Below are positions 51,419 through 63,363 of a stretch of 64,000 bases of DNA, one piece after another (positions within the stretch are counted from its first letter, which is position 1; every line of letters begins with the position of its first letter). This DNA is from Ptiloglossa arizonensis (Eukaryota > Arthropoda > Insecta > Hymenoptera > Colletidae): assembly GCF_051014685.1 (NCBI RefSeq), contig NW_027478523.1, forward strand, positions 744,001-808,000. The letters are read 5' to 3'. A program made the translations under genes and the position numbers. The notes below the pieces were generated by a model. That model was given only the letters and a program-made list of their open reading frames with translations, did not search any database and was not told the DNA's origin.

Positions 51419-52304
51419 GCAGATGCAACAGAAATTTTGCGGATTGGTCAATCCGTTCGCGAGATATGGCCGTTTGGATGTAAGAAACGCTTGAGAAACT
51501 CAAAATTTTCGCAGTTCTGATGCTCGAAACGAATAACCAGAACGGCCTAGGGGAAAAGTGCGCAAACCGTTGTAATCGGGCGAGTTTCTACTTTCAGATG
51601 CAACAGAAATTTTGCGGATTGATCAATCCGTTCGCGAGATATGGCAGTTTGGAGATAAGAAACGCTTTAGAATCTCAAAATTTTCGCAGTTCTGATGCTC
51701 GAAACGAATAACTAGAACGGCCCAGGGGAAGAGTGCGCATACCGTTGTAATCGGGCGAGTTTCTACTTTCAGATGCAACAGAAATTTTGCGGATCGGTTA
51801 ATCCGTTCGCGAGATATGGCAGTTTGGATGTAAGAAACGCTTGAGAAACTCAAAATTTTCGCAGTTCTGATGCTCGAAACGAATAACTGGAACGGCCTAG
51901 GGGAAAACTACACATACCGATGTAATCGGGCGAGTTTCTACTTTCAGATGCAACAGAAATTTTGGGGATTGGTCGATCCGTTCGCGAGATGTGGCAGTTT
52001 GGAAGTAAGAAACGCTTGAGAAACTCAAAATTTTCGCAGTTCTGAAGCTCGAAACTAATAACTAGAACGGCCTAGGGGAAAACTACACCTACCGTTGTAG
52101 TCGGGCGAGTTTCTACTTTCAGATGCAACAGAAATCATGCGGATTGGTCAATACGTTCGCGAGGTATGGCCGTTTGGATGTAAGAAACGCTTGAGAAACT
52201 CAAAATTTTCGCAGTTCTGATGCTCGAAACGAATAACCAGAACGGCCTAGGGGAAAACTACACATACCGTTGTAATCGGGCGAGTTTCTACTTTCAGATG
52301 CAAC
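48925..52304 (+). repeat. 3.38 kb block F, copy 1
   Basis: It matches 52598-55977 at an offset of 3673 bp (21 monomers less 2 bp). The left edge is C at 48924 (GCCCAGG) against T at 52597 (GCCTAGG). The right edge is G at 52305 (CAACGGAAA) against A at 55978 (CAACAGAAA). The block overlaps the second half of block E copy 2, so this tandem duplication happened inside an E copy. Confidence 0.9.
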
Positions 52305-52597
52305 GGAAATTTTGCGGTTTGGTCGATCCGTTCACGAGATATGGCATTTTGAAGGAGGAAACGCTTGAGAAACTCAAAATTTTCGCAGTTCTGATGCTCG
52401 AAACGAATAACTAGAACGGCCTAGGGGAAAACTACACCTACCGTTGTAGTCGGGCGAGTTTCTACTTTCAGATTCAACAGAAATCATGCGGATTGGTCAA
52501 TCCGTTCGCGAGATATGGCCGTTTGGATGTAAGAAACGCTTGAGAAACTCAAAATTTTCGCAGTTCTGATGCTCGAAACGAATAACCAGAACGGCCT
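52305..52597 (+). repeat. Linker between F copies, itself a copy of 53005-53297
   Basis: This short stretch repeats sequence found 700 bp downstream, with the shared markers CAACGGAAATTTTGCGGTTTG, GGCATTTTGAAGG and TTCAGATTCAACAG. It includes one one-base-short monomer. It probably records the exchange that produced the F tandem pair. Confidence 0.8.
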
Positions 52598-55500
52598 AGG
52601 GGAAAAGTGCGCATACCGTTGTAATCGGGCGAGTTTCTACATTCAAATGCAACAGAAATTTTGCGGATTGGTCAATCCGTTCGCGAGATATGGCAGTTTG
52701 GAGGTAAGAAACGCTTGAGAAACTCAAAATTTTCGCAGTTCTGATTCTCGAAACGAATAACTGGAACGGTCTAGGGGAAAACTACACATACCGTTGTAAT
52801 CAGGCGAGTTTCTACTTTCAGATGCAACAGAAATTTTGCGGATTGGTCAATCCGTTCGCGAGATGTGGCAGTTTGGATGTATGAAACGCTTGAGAAACTC
52901 AAAATTTTCGCAGTTCTGATGCTCGAAACGAATAACTAGAACGGCCTAGGGGAAAAGTACGCATACCGATGTAATCGGGCGAGTTTCTACTTTCAGATGC
53001 AACGGAAATTTTGCGGTTTGGTCGATCCGTTCACGAGATATGGCATTTTGAAGGAGGAAACGCTTGAGAAACTCAAAATTTTCGCAGTTCTGATGCTCGA
53101 AACGAATAACTAGAACGGCCTAGGGGAAAACTACACCTACCGTTGTAGTCGGGCGAGTTTCTACTTTCAGATTCAACAGAAATCATGCGGATTGGTCAAT
53201 CCGTTCGCGAGATATGGCCGTTTGGATGTAAGAAACGCTTGAGAAACTCAAAATTTTCGCAGTTCTGATGCTCGAAACGAATAACCAGAACGGCCTAGGG
53301 GAAAAGTGCGCAAACCGTTGTAATCGGGCGAGTTTCTACTTTCAGATGCAACAGAAATTTTGCGGATTGATCAATCCGTTCGCGACATATGGCAGTTTGG
53401 AGATAAGAAACGCTTTAGAATCTCAAAATTTTCGCAGTTCTGATGCTCGAAACGAATAACTAGAACGGCCCAGGGGAAGAGTGCGCATACCGTTGTAATC
53501 GGGCGAGTTTCTACTTTCAAATGCAATAGAAATCATGCGGATTGGTCAATCCGTTCGCGAGATATGGCAGTTTGGAGGTAAGAAACGCTTGAGAAACTCA
53601 AAATTTTCGCAGTTCTGATGCTCGAAACGAATGACTAGAAGGGCCTAGGGGAGAAGTACGCATACCGTTGTAATCGGGCGGGTTTCTACTTTCAGATGCA
53701 ACAGAAATTTTGCGGATTGGTCAATCCGTTCGCGAGATGTGGCAGTTTGGATGTAAGAAACGCTTGAGAACCTCAAAATTTTCGCAGTTCTGATGCTCGA
53801 AACGAATAACTAGAATGGCCTAGGGGAAAAGTACGCATACCGATGTAATCGGGCGAGTTTCAACTTTCAGATGCAACAGAAATTTTGCAGATTGGTCGAT
53901 CCGTTCACGAGATATGGCAGTTTGGAAGTAGGAAACGCTTGAGAAACTCAAAATTTTCGCAGTTCTGATGCTAGAAATGAATAACTGGAACGGCCTAGGG
54001 GAAAACCACACATACCGTTGTAATCGGGCGAGTTTCTACTTTCAGATGCAACAGAAATTTTGCGGATTGGTCAATCCGTTCGCGAGATATGGCAGTTTGG
54101 AGGTAAGGAACGCTTGAGAAACTCAAAATTTGCGCAGTTCTGATGCTTGAAACGAATAACTAGAACGGCCTAGGGGAAAAGTGCGCATACCGTTGTAATC
54201 GGGCGAGTTTCTACTTTCAGATGCAACAGAAATTTTGCGGATCGGTTAATCCGTTCGCGAGATATGGCAGTTTGGATGTAAGAAACGCTTGAGAAACTCA
54301 AAATTTTCGCAGTTCTGATGCTCGAAACGAATAACTGGAACGGCCTAGGGGAAAACTACACATACCGATGTAATCGGGCGAGTTTCTACTTTCAGATGCA
54401 ACAGAAATTTTGGGGATTGGTCGATCCGTTCGCGAGACGTGGCAGTTTGGAAGTAAGAAACGCTTGAGAAACTCAAAATTTTCGCAGTTCTGAAGCTCGA
54501 AACTAATAACTAGAACGGCCTAGGGAAAAACTACACCTACCGTTGTAGTCGGGCGAGTTTCTACTTTCAGATGCAACAGAAATCATGCGGATTGGTCAAT
54601 ACGTTCGCGAGGTATGGCCGTTTGGATGTAAGAAACGCTTGAGAAACTCAAAATTTTCGCAGTTCTGATGCTCGAAACGAATAACCAGAACGGCCTAGGG
54701 GAAAACTACACATACCGTTGTAATCGGGCGAGTTTCTACTTTCAGATGCAACAGAAATCATGCGGATTGGTCAATACGTTCGCGAGGTATGGCCGTTTGG
54801 ATGTAAGAAACGCTTGAGAAACTCAAAATTTTCGCAGTTCTGATGCTCTAAACGAATAACCAGAACGGCCTAGGGGAAAACTACACATACCGTTGTAATC
54901 GGGCGAGTTTCTACTTTCAGATGCAACAGAAATTTTGCGGATTGGTCAATCCGTTCGCGAGATATGGCAGTTTGGAAGTAAGAAACGCTTGAGAAACTCA
55001 AAATTTTCGCAGTTCTGAAGCTCGAAACGAATAACTAGAACGGCCTAGGGGAAAAGTACGCATACCGTTGTAATCGTGCGAGTTTCTACTTGCAGATGCA
55101 ACAGAAATTTTGCGGATTGGTCAATCCGTTCGCGAGATATGGCCGTTTGGATGTAAGAAACGCTTGAGAAACTCAAAATTTTCGCAGTTCTGATGCTCGA
55201 AACGAATAACCAGAACGGCCTAGGGGAAAAGTGCGCAAACCGTTGTAATCGGGCGAGTTTCTACTTTCAGATGCAACAGAAATTTTGCGGATTGATCAAT
55301 CCGTTCGCGAGATATGGCAGTTTGGAGATAAGAAACGCTTTAGAATCTCAAAATTTTCGCAGTTCTGATGCTCGAAACGAATAACTAGAACGGCCCAGGG
55401 GAAGAGTGCGCATACCGTTGTAATCGGGCGAGTTTCTACTTTCAGATGCAACAGAAATTTTGCGGATCGGTTAATCCGTTCGCGAGATATGGCAGTTTGG

Positions 55501-55977
55501 ATGTAAGAAACGCTTGAGAAACTCAAAATTTTCGCAGTTCTGATGCTCGAAACGAATAACTGGAACGGCCTAGGGGAAAACTACACATACCGATGTAATC
55601 GGGCGAGTTTCTACTTTCAGATGCAACAGAAATTTTGGGGATTGGTCGATCCGTTCGCGAGATGTGGCAGTTTGGAAGTAAGAAACGCTTGAGAAACTCA
55701 AAATTTTCGCAGTTCTGAAGCTCGAAACTAATAACTAGAACGGCCTAGGGGAAAACTACACCTACCGTTGTAGTCGGGCGAGTTTCTACTTTCAGATGCA
55801 ACAGAAATCATGCGGATTGGTCAATACGTTCGCGAGGTATGGCCGTTTGGATGTAAGAAACGCTTGAGAAACTCAAAATTTTCGCAGTTCTGATGCTCGA
55901 AACGAATAACCAGAACGGCCTAGGGGAAAACTACACATACCGTTGTAATCGGGCGAGTTTCTACTTTCAGATGCAAC
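52598..55977 (+). repeat. 3.38 kb block F, copy 2
   Basis: The second copy of 48925-52304. Private differences include AGACGTGGCAG near 54436, CCTAGGGAAAAACT near 54524 and AATCGTGCGAG near 55075. The AGACGTGG change is also present at about 61256, which identifies this copy as the relative of the 61233-63363 block. Confidence 0.9.
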
Positions 55978-56543
55978 AGAAATCATGCGGATTGGTCAAT
56001 ACGTTCGCGAGGTATGGCCGTTTGGATGTAAGAAACGCTTGAGAAACTCAAAATTTTCGCAGTTCTGATGCTCTAAACGAATAACCAGAACGGCCTAGGG
56101 GAAAACTACACATACCGTTGTAATCGGGCGAGTTTCTACTTTCAGATGCAACAGAAATTTTGCGGATTGGTCAATCCGTTCGCGAGATGTGGCAGTTTGG
56201 AGGTAAGAAACGCTTGAGAAACTCAAAATTTTCGCAGTTCTGATGCTCGAAACGAGTAACTAGAACGGCCTAGGGGAATAGTACGTACACCGTTGTAATC
56301 GGGCGAGTTTCTACTTTCAGACGCAACAGAAATTTTGCGGATTGGTCAATCCGTTCGCGAGATATGGCAGTTTGGATGTAAGAAACGCTTGAGAAACTCA
56401 AAATTTTCGCAGTTCTGAAGCTCGAAACGAATAACTAGAACGGCCTAGGGGAAAAGTACGCATACCGTTGTAATCGGGCGAGTTTCTACTTGCAGATGCA
56501 ACAGAAATTTTGCGGATTGGTCAATCCGTTCGCGAGATATGGC
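54413..56543 (+). repeat. 2.13 kb block G, copy 1
   Basis: It matches 61233-63363 at an offset of 6820 bp. The rare GTACGTACACC motif lies at 56281 here and at 63101 in the other copy; a third instance is at 45087. The right edge is A at 56544 (GGCAGTTT) against C at 63364 (GGCCGTTT). Confidence 0.9.
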
Positions 56544-59500
56544 AGTTTGGAGGTAAGAAACGCTTGAGAAACTCAAAATTTTCGCAGTTCTGATGCTCGA
56601 AACGAATAACTAGAACGGCCTAGGGGAAAAGTACGCATACCGATGTAATCGGGCGAGTTTCTACTTTCAGATGCAACAGAAATTTTGCGGATTGGTCGAT
56701 CCGTTCGCGAGATGTGGCAGTTTGGAAGTAAGAAACGCTTGAGAAACTCAAAATTTTCGCAGTTCTGAAGCTCGAAACTAATAACTAGAACGGCCTAGGG
56801 GAAAACTACACCTACCGTTGTAGTCGGGCGAGTTTCTACTTTCAGATGCAACAGAAATCATGCGGATTGGTAAATCCGTTCGCGAGATATGGCCGTTTGG
56901 ATGTAAGAAAGGCTTGAGAAACTCAAAATTTTCGCAGTTCTGATGCTCGAAACGAATAACCAGAACGGCCTAGGGGAAAAGTGCGCATACCGTTGTAATC
57001 GGGCGAGTTTCTACTTTCCGATGCAACAGAAATTTTCCGGATTGATCAATCCGTTCGCGAGATATGGCAGTTTGGAGGTAAGAAACGCTTGAGAAACTCA
57101 AAATTTTCGCAGTTCTGATGCTCGAAACGAATAACTGGAACGGCCTAGGGGAAAACTACACATACCGTTGTAATCGGGCGAGTTTCTACATTCAAATGCA
57201 ACAGAAATTTTGCGGATTGGTCAATCCGTTCGCAAGATATGGCAGTTTGGAGGTAAGAAACGCTTGAGAAACTCAAAATTTTCGCAGTTCTTATTCTCGA
57301 AACGAATAACTGGAACGGTCTAGGGGAAAATTACACATACCGTTTTATCAGGCGAGTTTCTACTTTCAGATGCAACAGAAATCATGCGGATTGGTCAATC
57401 CGTTCGCGAGATATGGCCGTTTGGATGTAAGAAACGCTTGAGAAACTCAAAATTTTCGCAGTTCTGATGCTCGAAACGAATAACTGGAACGGCCTAGGGG
57501 AAAACTACACATACCGTTGTAATCGGGCGAGTTTCTACATTCAAATGCAACAGAAATTTTGCGGATTGGTCAATCCGTTCGCGAGATATGGCAGTTTGGA
57601 AGTAAGATACGCTTGAGAAACTCAAAATTTTCGCAGTTCTGATGCTCGAAACGAATAACTAGAACGGCCCAGGGGAAAAGTGCGCATACCGTTGTAATCG
57701 GGCGAGTTTCTACATTCAAATGCAACAGAAATTTTGCGGATTGGTCAATCCGTTCGCGAGATATGGCAGTTTGGATGTAAGAAACGCTTGAGAAACTCAA
57801 AATTTTCGCAGTTCTGATTCTCGAAACGAATAACTGGAACGGTCTAGGGGAAAACTACACATACCGTTGTAATCAGGCGAGTTTCTACTTTCAGATGCAA
57901 CAGAAATTTTGCGGATTGGTCAATCCGTTCGCGAGATGTGGCAGTTTGGATGTAAGAAACGCTTGAGAAACTCAAAATTTTCGAAGTTCTGATGCTCGAA
58001 ACGAATAACTAGAACGGCCTAGGGGAAAAGTACGCATACCGATGTAATCGGGCGAGTTTCTACTTTCAGATGCAACGGAAATTTTGCGGATTGGTCGATC
58101 CGTTCACGAGATATGGCATTTTGAAGGAGGAAACGCTTGAGAAACTCAAAATTTTCGCAGTTCTAATGCTCGAAACGAATGACTAGAACGGCCTAGGGGA
58201 AAAGTGCGCATACCGTTCTAATCGGGCGAGTTTCTACTTTCAGAAGCAACAGAAATTTTGCGGATTGATCAATCCGTTCGCGAGATATGGCAGTTTGGAA
58301 GTAAGAAACGCTTGAGAAACTCAAAATTTTCGCAGTTCTGATGCTCGAAATGAATAACTAGAACGGCCCAGGGGAAAACTACACATACCGTTGTAATCAG
58401 GCGAATTTCTACTTTCAGATGCAACAGAAATTTTGCGGATTGGTCAATCCGTTCGCGAGTTGTGGCAGTTTGGATGTAAGAAACGCTTGAGAAACTCAAA
58501 ATTTTCGCAGTTCTGATGCTCGAAACGAATAACTAGAACGGCCTAGGGGAAAAGTACGCATACCGATGTAATCGGGCGACTTTCTACTTTCAGATGCAAC
58601 AGAAATTTTGCGGATTGGTCGATCCGTTCGCGAGATGTGGCAGTTTGGATGTAAGAAACGCTTGAGAAACTCAAAATTTTCGCAGTTCTGAAGCTCGAAA
58701 CTAATAACTAGAACGGCCTAGGGGAAAACTACACCTACCGTTGTAGTCGGGCGAGTTTCTACATTCAGATGCAACAGAAATTTTGCGGATTGGTCAATCC
58801 GTTCGCGAGATGTGGCAGTTTGGATGTAAGAAACGCTTGAGAAACTCAAAATTTTCGCAGTTCTGATGCTCGAAACGAATAACTAGAACGGCCTAGGGGA
58901 AAAGTACGCATACCGATGTAATCGGGCGAGTTTCTACTTTCAGATGCAACGGAAATTTTGCGGATTGGTCGATCCGTTCACGAGATATGGTATTTTGAAG
59001 GGGGAAACGCTTGAGAAACTCAAAATTTTCGCAGTTCTGATGCTCGAAACGAATGACTAGAACGGCCTAGGGGAAAAGTGCGCATACCGTTCTAATCGGG
59101 CGAGTTTCTACTTTCAGATGCAATAGAAATTTTGCGGATTGATCAATCCGTTCGCGACATATGGCAGTTTGGAGATAAGAAACGCTTTAGAATCTCAAAA
59201 TTTTCGCAGTTCTGATGCTCGAAACGAATAACTAGAACGGCCCAGGGGAAGAGTGCGCATACCGTTGTAATCGGGCGAGTTTCTACTTTCAAATGCAATA
59301 GAAATCATGCAGATTGGTCAATCCGTTCGCGAGATATGGCAGTTTGGCCGTAAGAAACGCTTGAGAAACTCAAAATTTTCGCAGTTCTGATGCTCGAAAC
59401 GAATGACTAGAACGGCCTAGGGGAGAAGTACGCATACCGTTGTAATCAGGCGAGTTTCTACTTTCAGATGCAACAGAAATTTTGCGGATTGGTCAATCCG

Positions 59501-61232
59501 TTCGCGAGATGTGGCAGTTTGGATGTAAGAAACGCTTGAGAAACTCAAAATTTACGCAGTTCTGAAGCTCGAAACTAATAACTAGAACGGCCTAGGGGAA
59601 AACTACACCTACCGTTGTAATCGGGCGAGTTTCTACTTTCAGATGCAACAGAAATCATGCGGATTGGTCAATCCGTTCGCGAGGTATGGCCGTTTGGATG
59701 TAAGAAACGCTTGAGAAACTCAAAATTTTCGCAGTTCTGATGCTCGAAACGAATAACTAGAACGGCCCAGGGGAAAAGTGCGCATACCGTTGTAATCGGG
59801 CGAGTTTCTACATTCAAATGCAACAGAAATTTTGCGGATTGGTCAATCCGTTCGCGAGATATGGCAGTTTGGAGGTAAGAAACGCTTGAGAAACTCAAAA
59901 TTTTCGCAGTTCTGATTCTCGAAACGAATAACTGGAACGGTCTAGGGGAAAACTACACATACCGTTGTAATCAGGCGAGTTTCTACTTTCAGATGCAACA
60001 GAAATTTTGCGGATTGGTCAATCCGTTCGCGAGATGTGGCAGTTTGGATGTATGAAACGCTTGAGAAACTCAAAATTTTCGCAGTTCTGATGCTCGAAAC
60101 GAATAACTAGAACGGCCTAGGGGAAAAGTACGCATACCGATGTAATCGGGCGAGTTTCTACTTTCAGATGCAACGGAAATTTTGCGGTTTGGTCGATCCG
60201 TTCACGAGATATGGCATTTTGAAGGAGGAAACGCTTGAGAAACTCAAAATTTCGCAGTTCTGATGCTCGAAACGAATAACTAGAACGGCCTAGGGGAAAA
60301 CTACACCTACCGTTGTAGTCGGGCGAGTTTCTACTTTCAGATTCAACAGAAATCATGCGGATTGGTCAATCCGTTCGCGAGATATGGCCGTTTGGATGTA
60401 AGAAACGCTTGAGAAACTCAAAATTTTCGCAGTTCTGATGCTCGAAACGAATAACCAGAACGGCCTAGGGGAAAAGTGCGCAAACCGTTGTAATCGGGCG
60501 AGTTTCTACTTTCAGATGCAACAGAAATTTTGCGGATTGATCAATCCGTTCGCGACATATGGCAGTTTGGAGATAAGAAACGCTTTAGAATCTCAAAATT
60601 TTCGCAGTTCTGATGCTCGAAACGAATAACTAGAACGGCCCAGGGGAAGAGTGCGCATACCGTTGTAATCGGGCGAGTTTCTACTTTCAAATGCAATAGA
60701 AATCATGCGGATTGGTCAATCCGTTCGCGAGATATGGCAGTTTGGAGGTAAGAAACGCTTGAGAAACTCAAAATTTTCGCAGTTCTGATGCTCGAAACGA
60801 ATGACTAGAAGGGCCTAGGGGAGAAGTACGCATACCGTTGTAATCGGGCGGGTTTCTACTTTCAGATGCAACAGAAATTTTGCGGATTGGTCAATCCGTT
60901 CGCGAGATGTGGCAGTTTGGATGTAAGAAACGCTTGAGAACCTCAAAATTTTCGCAGTTCTGATGCTCGAAACGAATAACTAGAATGGCCTAGGGGAAAA
61001 GTACGCATACCGATGTAATCGGGCGAGTTTCAACTTTCAGATGCAACAGAAATTTTGCAGATTGGTCGATCCGTTCACGAGATATGGCAGTTTGGAAGTA
61101 GGAAACGCTTGAGAAACTCAAAATTTTCGCAGTTCTGATGCTAGAAATGAATAACTGGAACGGCCTAGGGGAAAACCACACATACCGTTGTAATCGGGCG
61201 AGTTTCTACTTTCAGATGCAACAGAAATTTTG
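56493..61232 (+). repeat. 4.74 kb block E, copy 3
   Basis: It corresponds to 45649-50389 at an offset of 10844 bp, falling to 10843 after a private one-base deletion at about 60247-60254 (CAAAATTTCGC). The left edge is G at 56492 (TTGCAG) against T at 45648 (TTTCAG). The right edge is G at 61233 against C at 50390, where the sequence switches to a template like 54413. Confidence 0.9.
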
Positions 61233-63363
61233 GGGATTGGTCGATCCGTTCGCGAGACGTGGCAGTTTGGAAGTAAGAAACGCTTGAGAAACTCAAAATT
61301 TTCGCAGTTCTGAAGCTCGAAACTAATAACTAGAACGGCCTAGGGGAAAACTACACCTACCGTTGTAGTCGGGCGAGTTTCTACTTTCAGATGCAACAGA
61401 AATCATGCGGATTGGTCAATACGTTCGCGAGGTATGGCCGTTTGGATGTAAGAAACGCTTGAGAAACTCAAAATTTTCGCAGTTCTGATGCTCGAAACGA
61501 ATAACCAGAACGGCCTAGGGGAAAACTACACATACCGTTGTAATCGGGCGAGTTTCTACTTTCAGATGCAACAGAAATCATGCGGATTGGTCAATACGTT
61601 CGCGAGGTATGGCCGTTTGGATGTAAGAAACGCTTGAGAAACTCAAAATTTTCGCAGTTCTGATGCTCTAAACGAATAACCAGAACGGCCTAGGGGAAAA
61701 CTACACATACCGTTGTAATCGGGCGAGTTTCTACTTTCAGACGCAACAGAAATTTTGCGGATTGGTCAATCCGTTCGCGAGATATGGCAGTTTGGAAGTA
61801 AGAAACGCTTGAGAAACTCAAAATTTTCGCAGTTCTGAAGCTCGAAACGAATAACTAGAACGGCCTAGGGGAAAAGTACGCATACCGTTGTAATCGGGCG
61901 AGTTTCTACTTGCAGATGCAACAGAAATTTTGCGGATTGGTCAATCCGTTCGCGAGATATGGCCGTTTGGATGTAAGAAACGCTTGAGAAACTCAAAATT
62001 TTCGCAGTTCTGATGCTCGAAACGAATAACCAGAACGGCCTAGGGGAAAAGTGCGCAAACCGTTGTAATCGGGCGAGTTTCTACTTTCAGATGCAACAGA
62101 AATTTTGCGGATTGATCAATCCGTTCGCGAGATATGGCAGTTTGGAGATAAGAAACGCTTTAGAATCTCAAAATTTTCGCAGTTCTGATGCTCGAAACGA
62201 ATAACTAGAACGGCCCAGGGGAAGAGTGCGCATACCGTTGTAATCGGGCGAGTTTCTACTTTCAGATGCAACAGAAATTTTGCGGATCGGTTAATCCGTT
62301 CGCGAGATATGGCAGTTTGGATGTAAGAAACGCTTGAGAAACTCAAAATTTTCGCAGTTCTGATGCTCGAAACGAATAACTGGAACGGCCTAGGGGAAAA
62401 CTACACATACCGATGTAATCGGGCGAGTTTCTACTTTCAGATGCAACAGAAATTTTGGGGATTGGTCGATCCGTTCGCGAGATGTGGCAGTTTGGAAGTA
62501 AGAAACGCTTGAGAAACTCAAAATTTTCGCAGTTCTGAAGCTCGAAACTAATAACTAGAACGGCCTAGGGGAAAACTACACCTACCGTTGTAGTCGGGCG
62601 AGTTTCTACTTTCAGATGCAACAGAAATCATGCGGATTGGTCAATACGTTCGCGAGGTATGGCCGTTTGGATGTAAGAAACGCTTGAGAAACTCAAAATT
62701 TTCGCAGTTCTGATGCTCGAAACGAATAACCAGAACGGCCTAGGGGAAAACTACACATACCGTTGTAATCGGGCGAGTTTCTACTTTCAGATGCAACAGA
62801 AATCATGCGGATTGGTCAATACGTTCGCGAGGTATGGCCGTTTGGATGTAAGAAACGCTTGAGAAACTCAAAATTTTCGCAGTTCTGATGCTCTAAACGA
62901 ATAACCAGAACGGCCTAGGGGAAAACTACACATACCGTTGTAATCGGGCGAGTTTCTACTTTCAGATGCAACAGAAATTTTGCGGATTGGTCAATCCGTT
63001 CGCGAGATGTGGCAGTTTGGAGGTAAGAAACGCTTGAGAAACTCAAAATTTTCGCAGTTCTGATGCTCGAAACGAGTAACTAGAACGGCCTAGGGGAATA
63101 GTACGTACACCGTTGTAATCGGGCGAGTTTCTACTTTCAGACGCAACAGAAATTTTGCGGATTGGTCAATCCGTTCGCGAGATATGGCAGTTTGGATGTA
63201 AGAAACGCTTGAGAAACTCAAAATTTTCGCAGTTCTGAAGCTCGAAACGAATAACTAGAACGGCCTAGGGGAAAAGTACGCATACCGTTGTAATCGGGCG
63301 AGTTTCTACTTGCAGATGCAACAGAAATTTTGCGGATTGGTCAATCCGTTCGCGAGATATGGC
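61233..63363 (+). repeat. 2.13 kb block G, copy 2
   Basis: A copy of 54413-56543. It joins block E copy 3 at 61232/61233 inside the AAATTTT segment of a monomer. Compared with the arrangement at 53820-54413, two monomers (350 bp) are missing at this join: flanking offsets are 7170 bp before it and 6820 bp after it. Confidence 0.9.

Noticed and set aside
51520..51711. 63-codon forward open frames repeated at 42949, 49595, 51520, 53268, 55193, 60438, 62013 and 63413
   Set aside because: They lie within copied blocks, overlap reverse frames, and start and stop at fixed monomer landmarks. They are repeat copies rather than a gene family.
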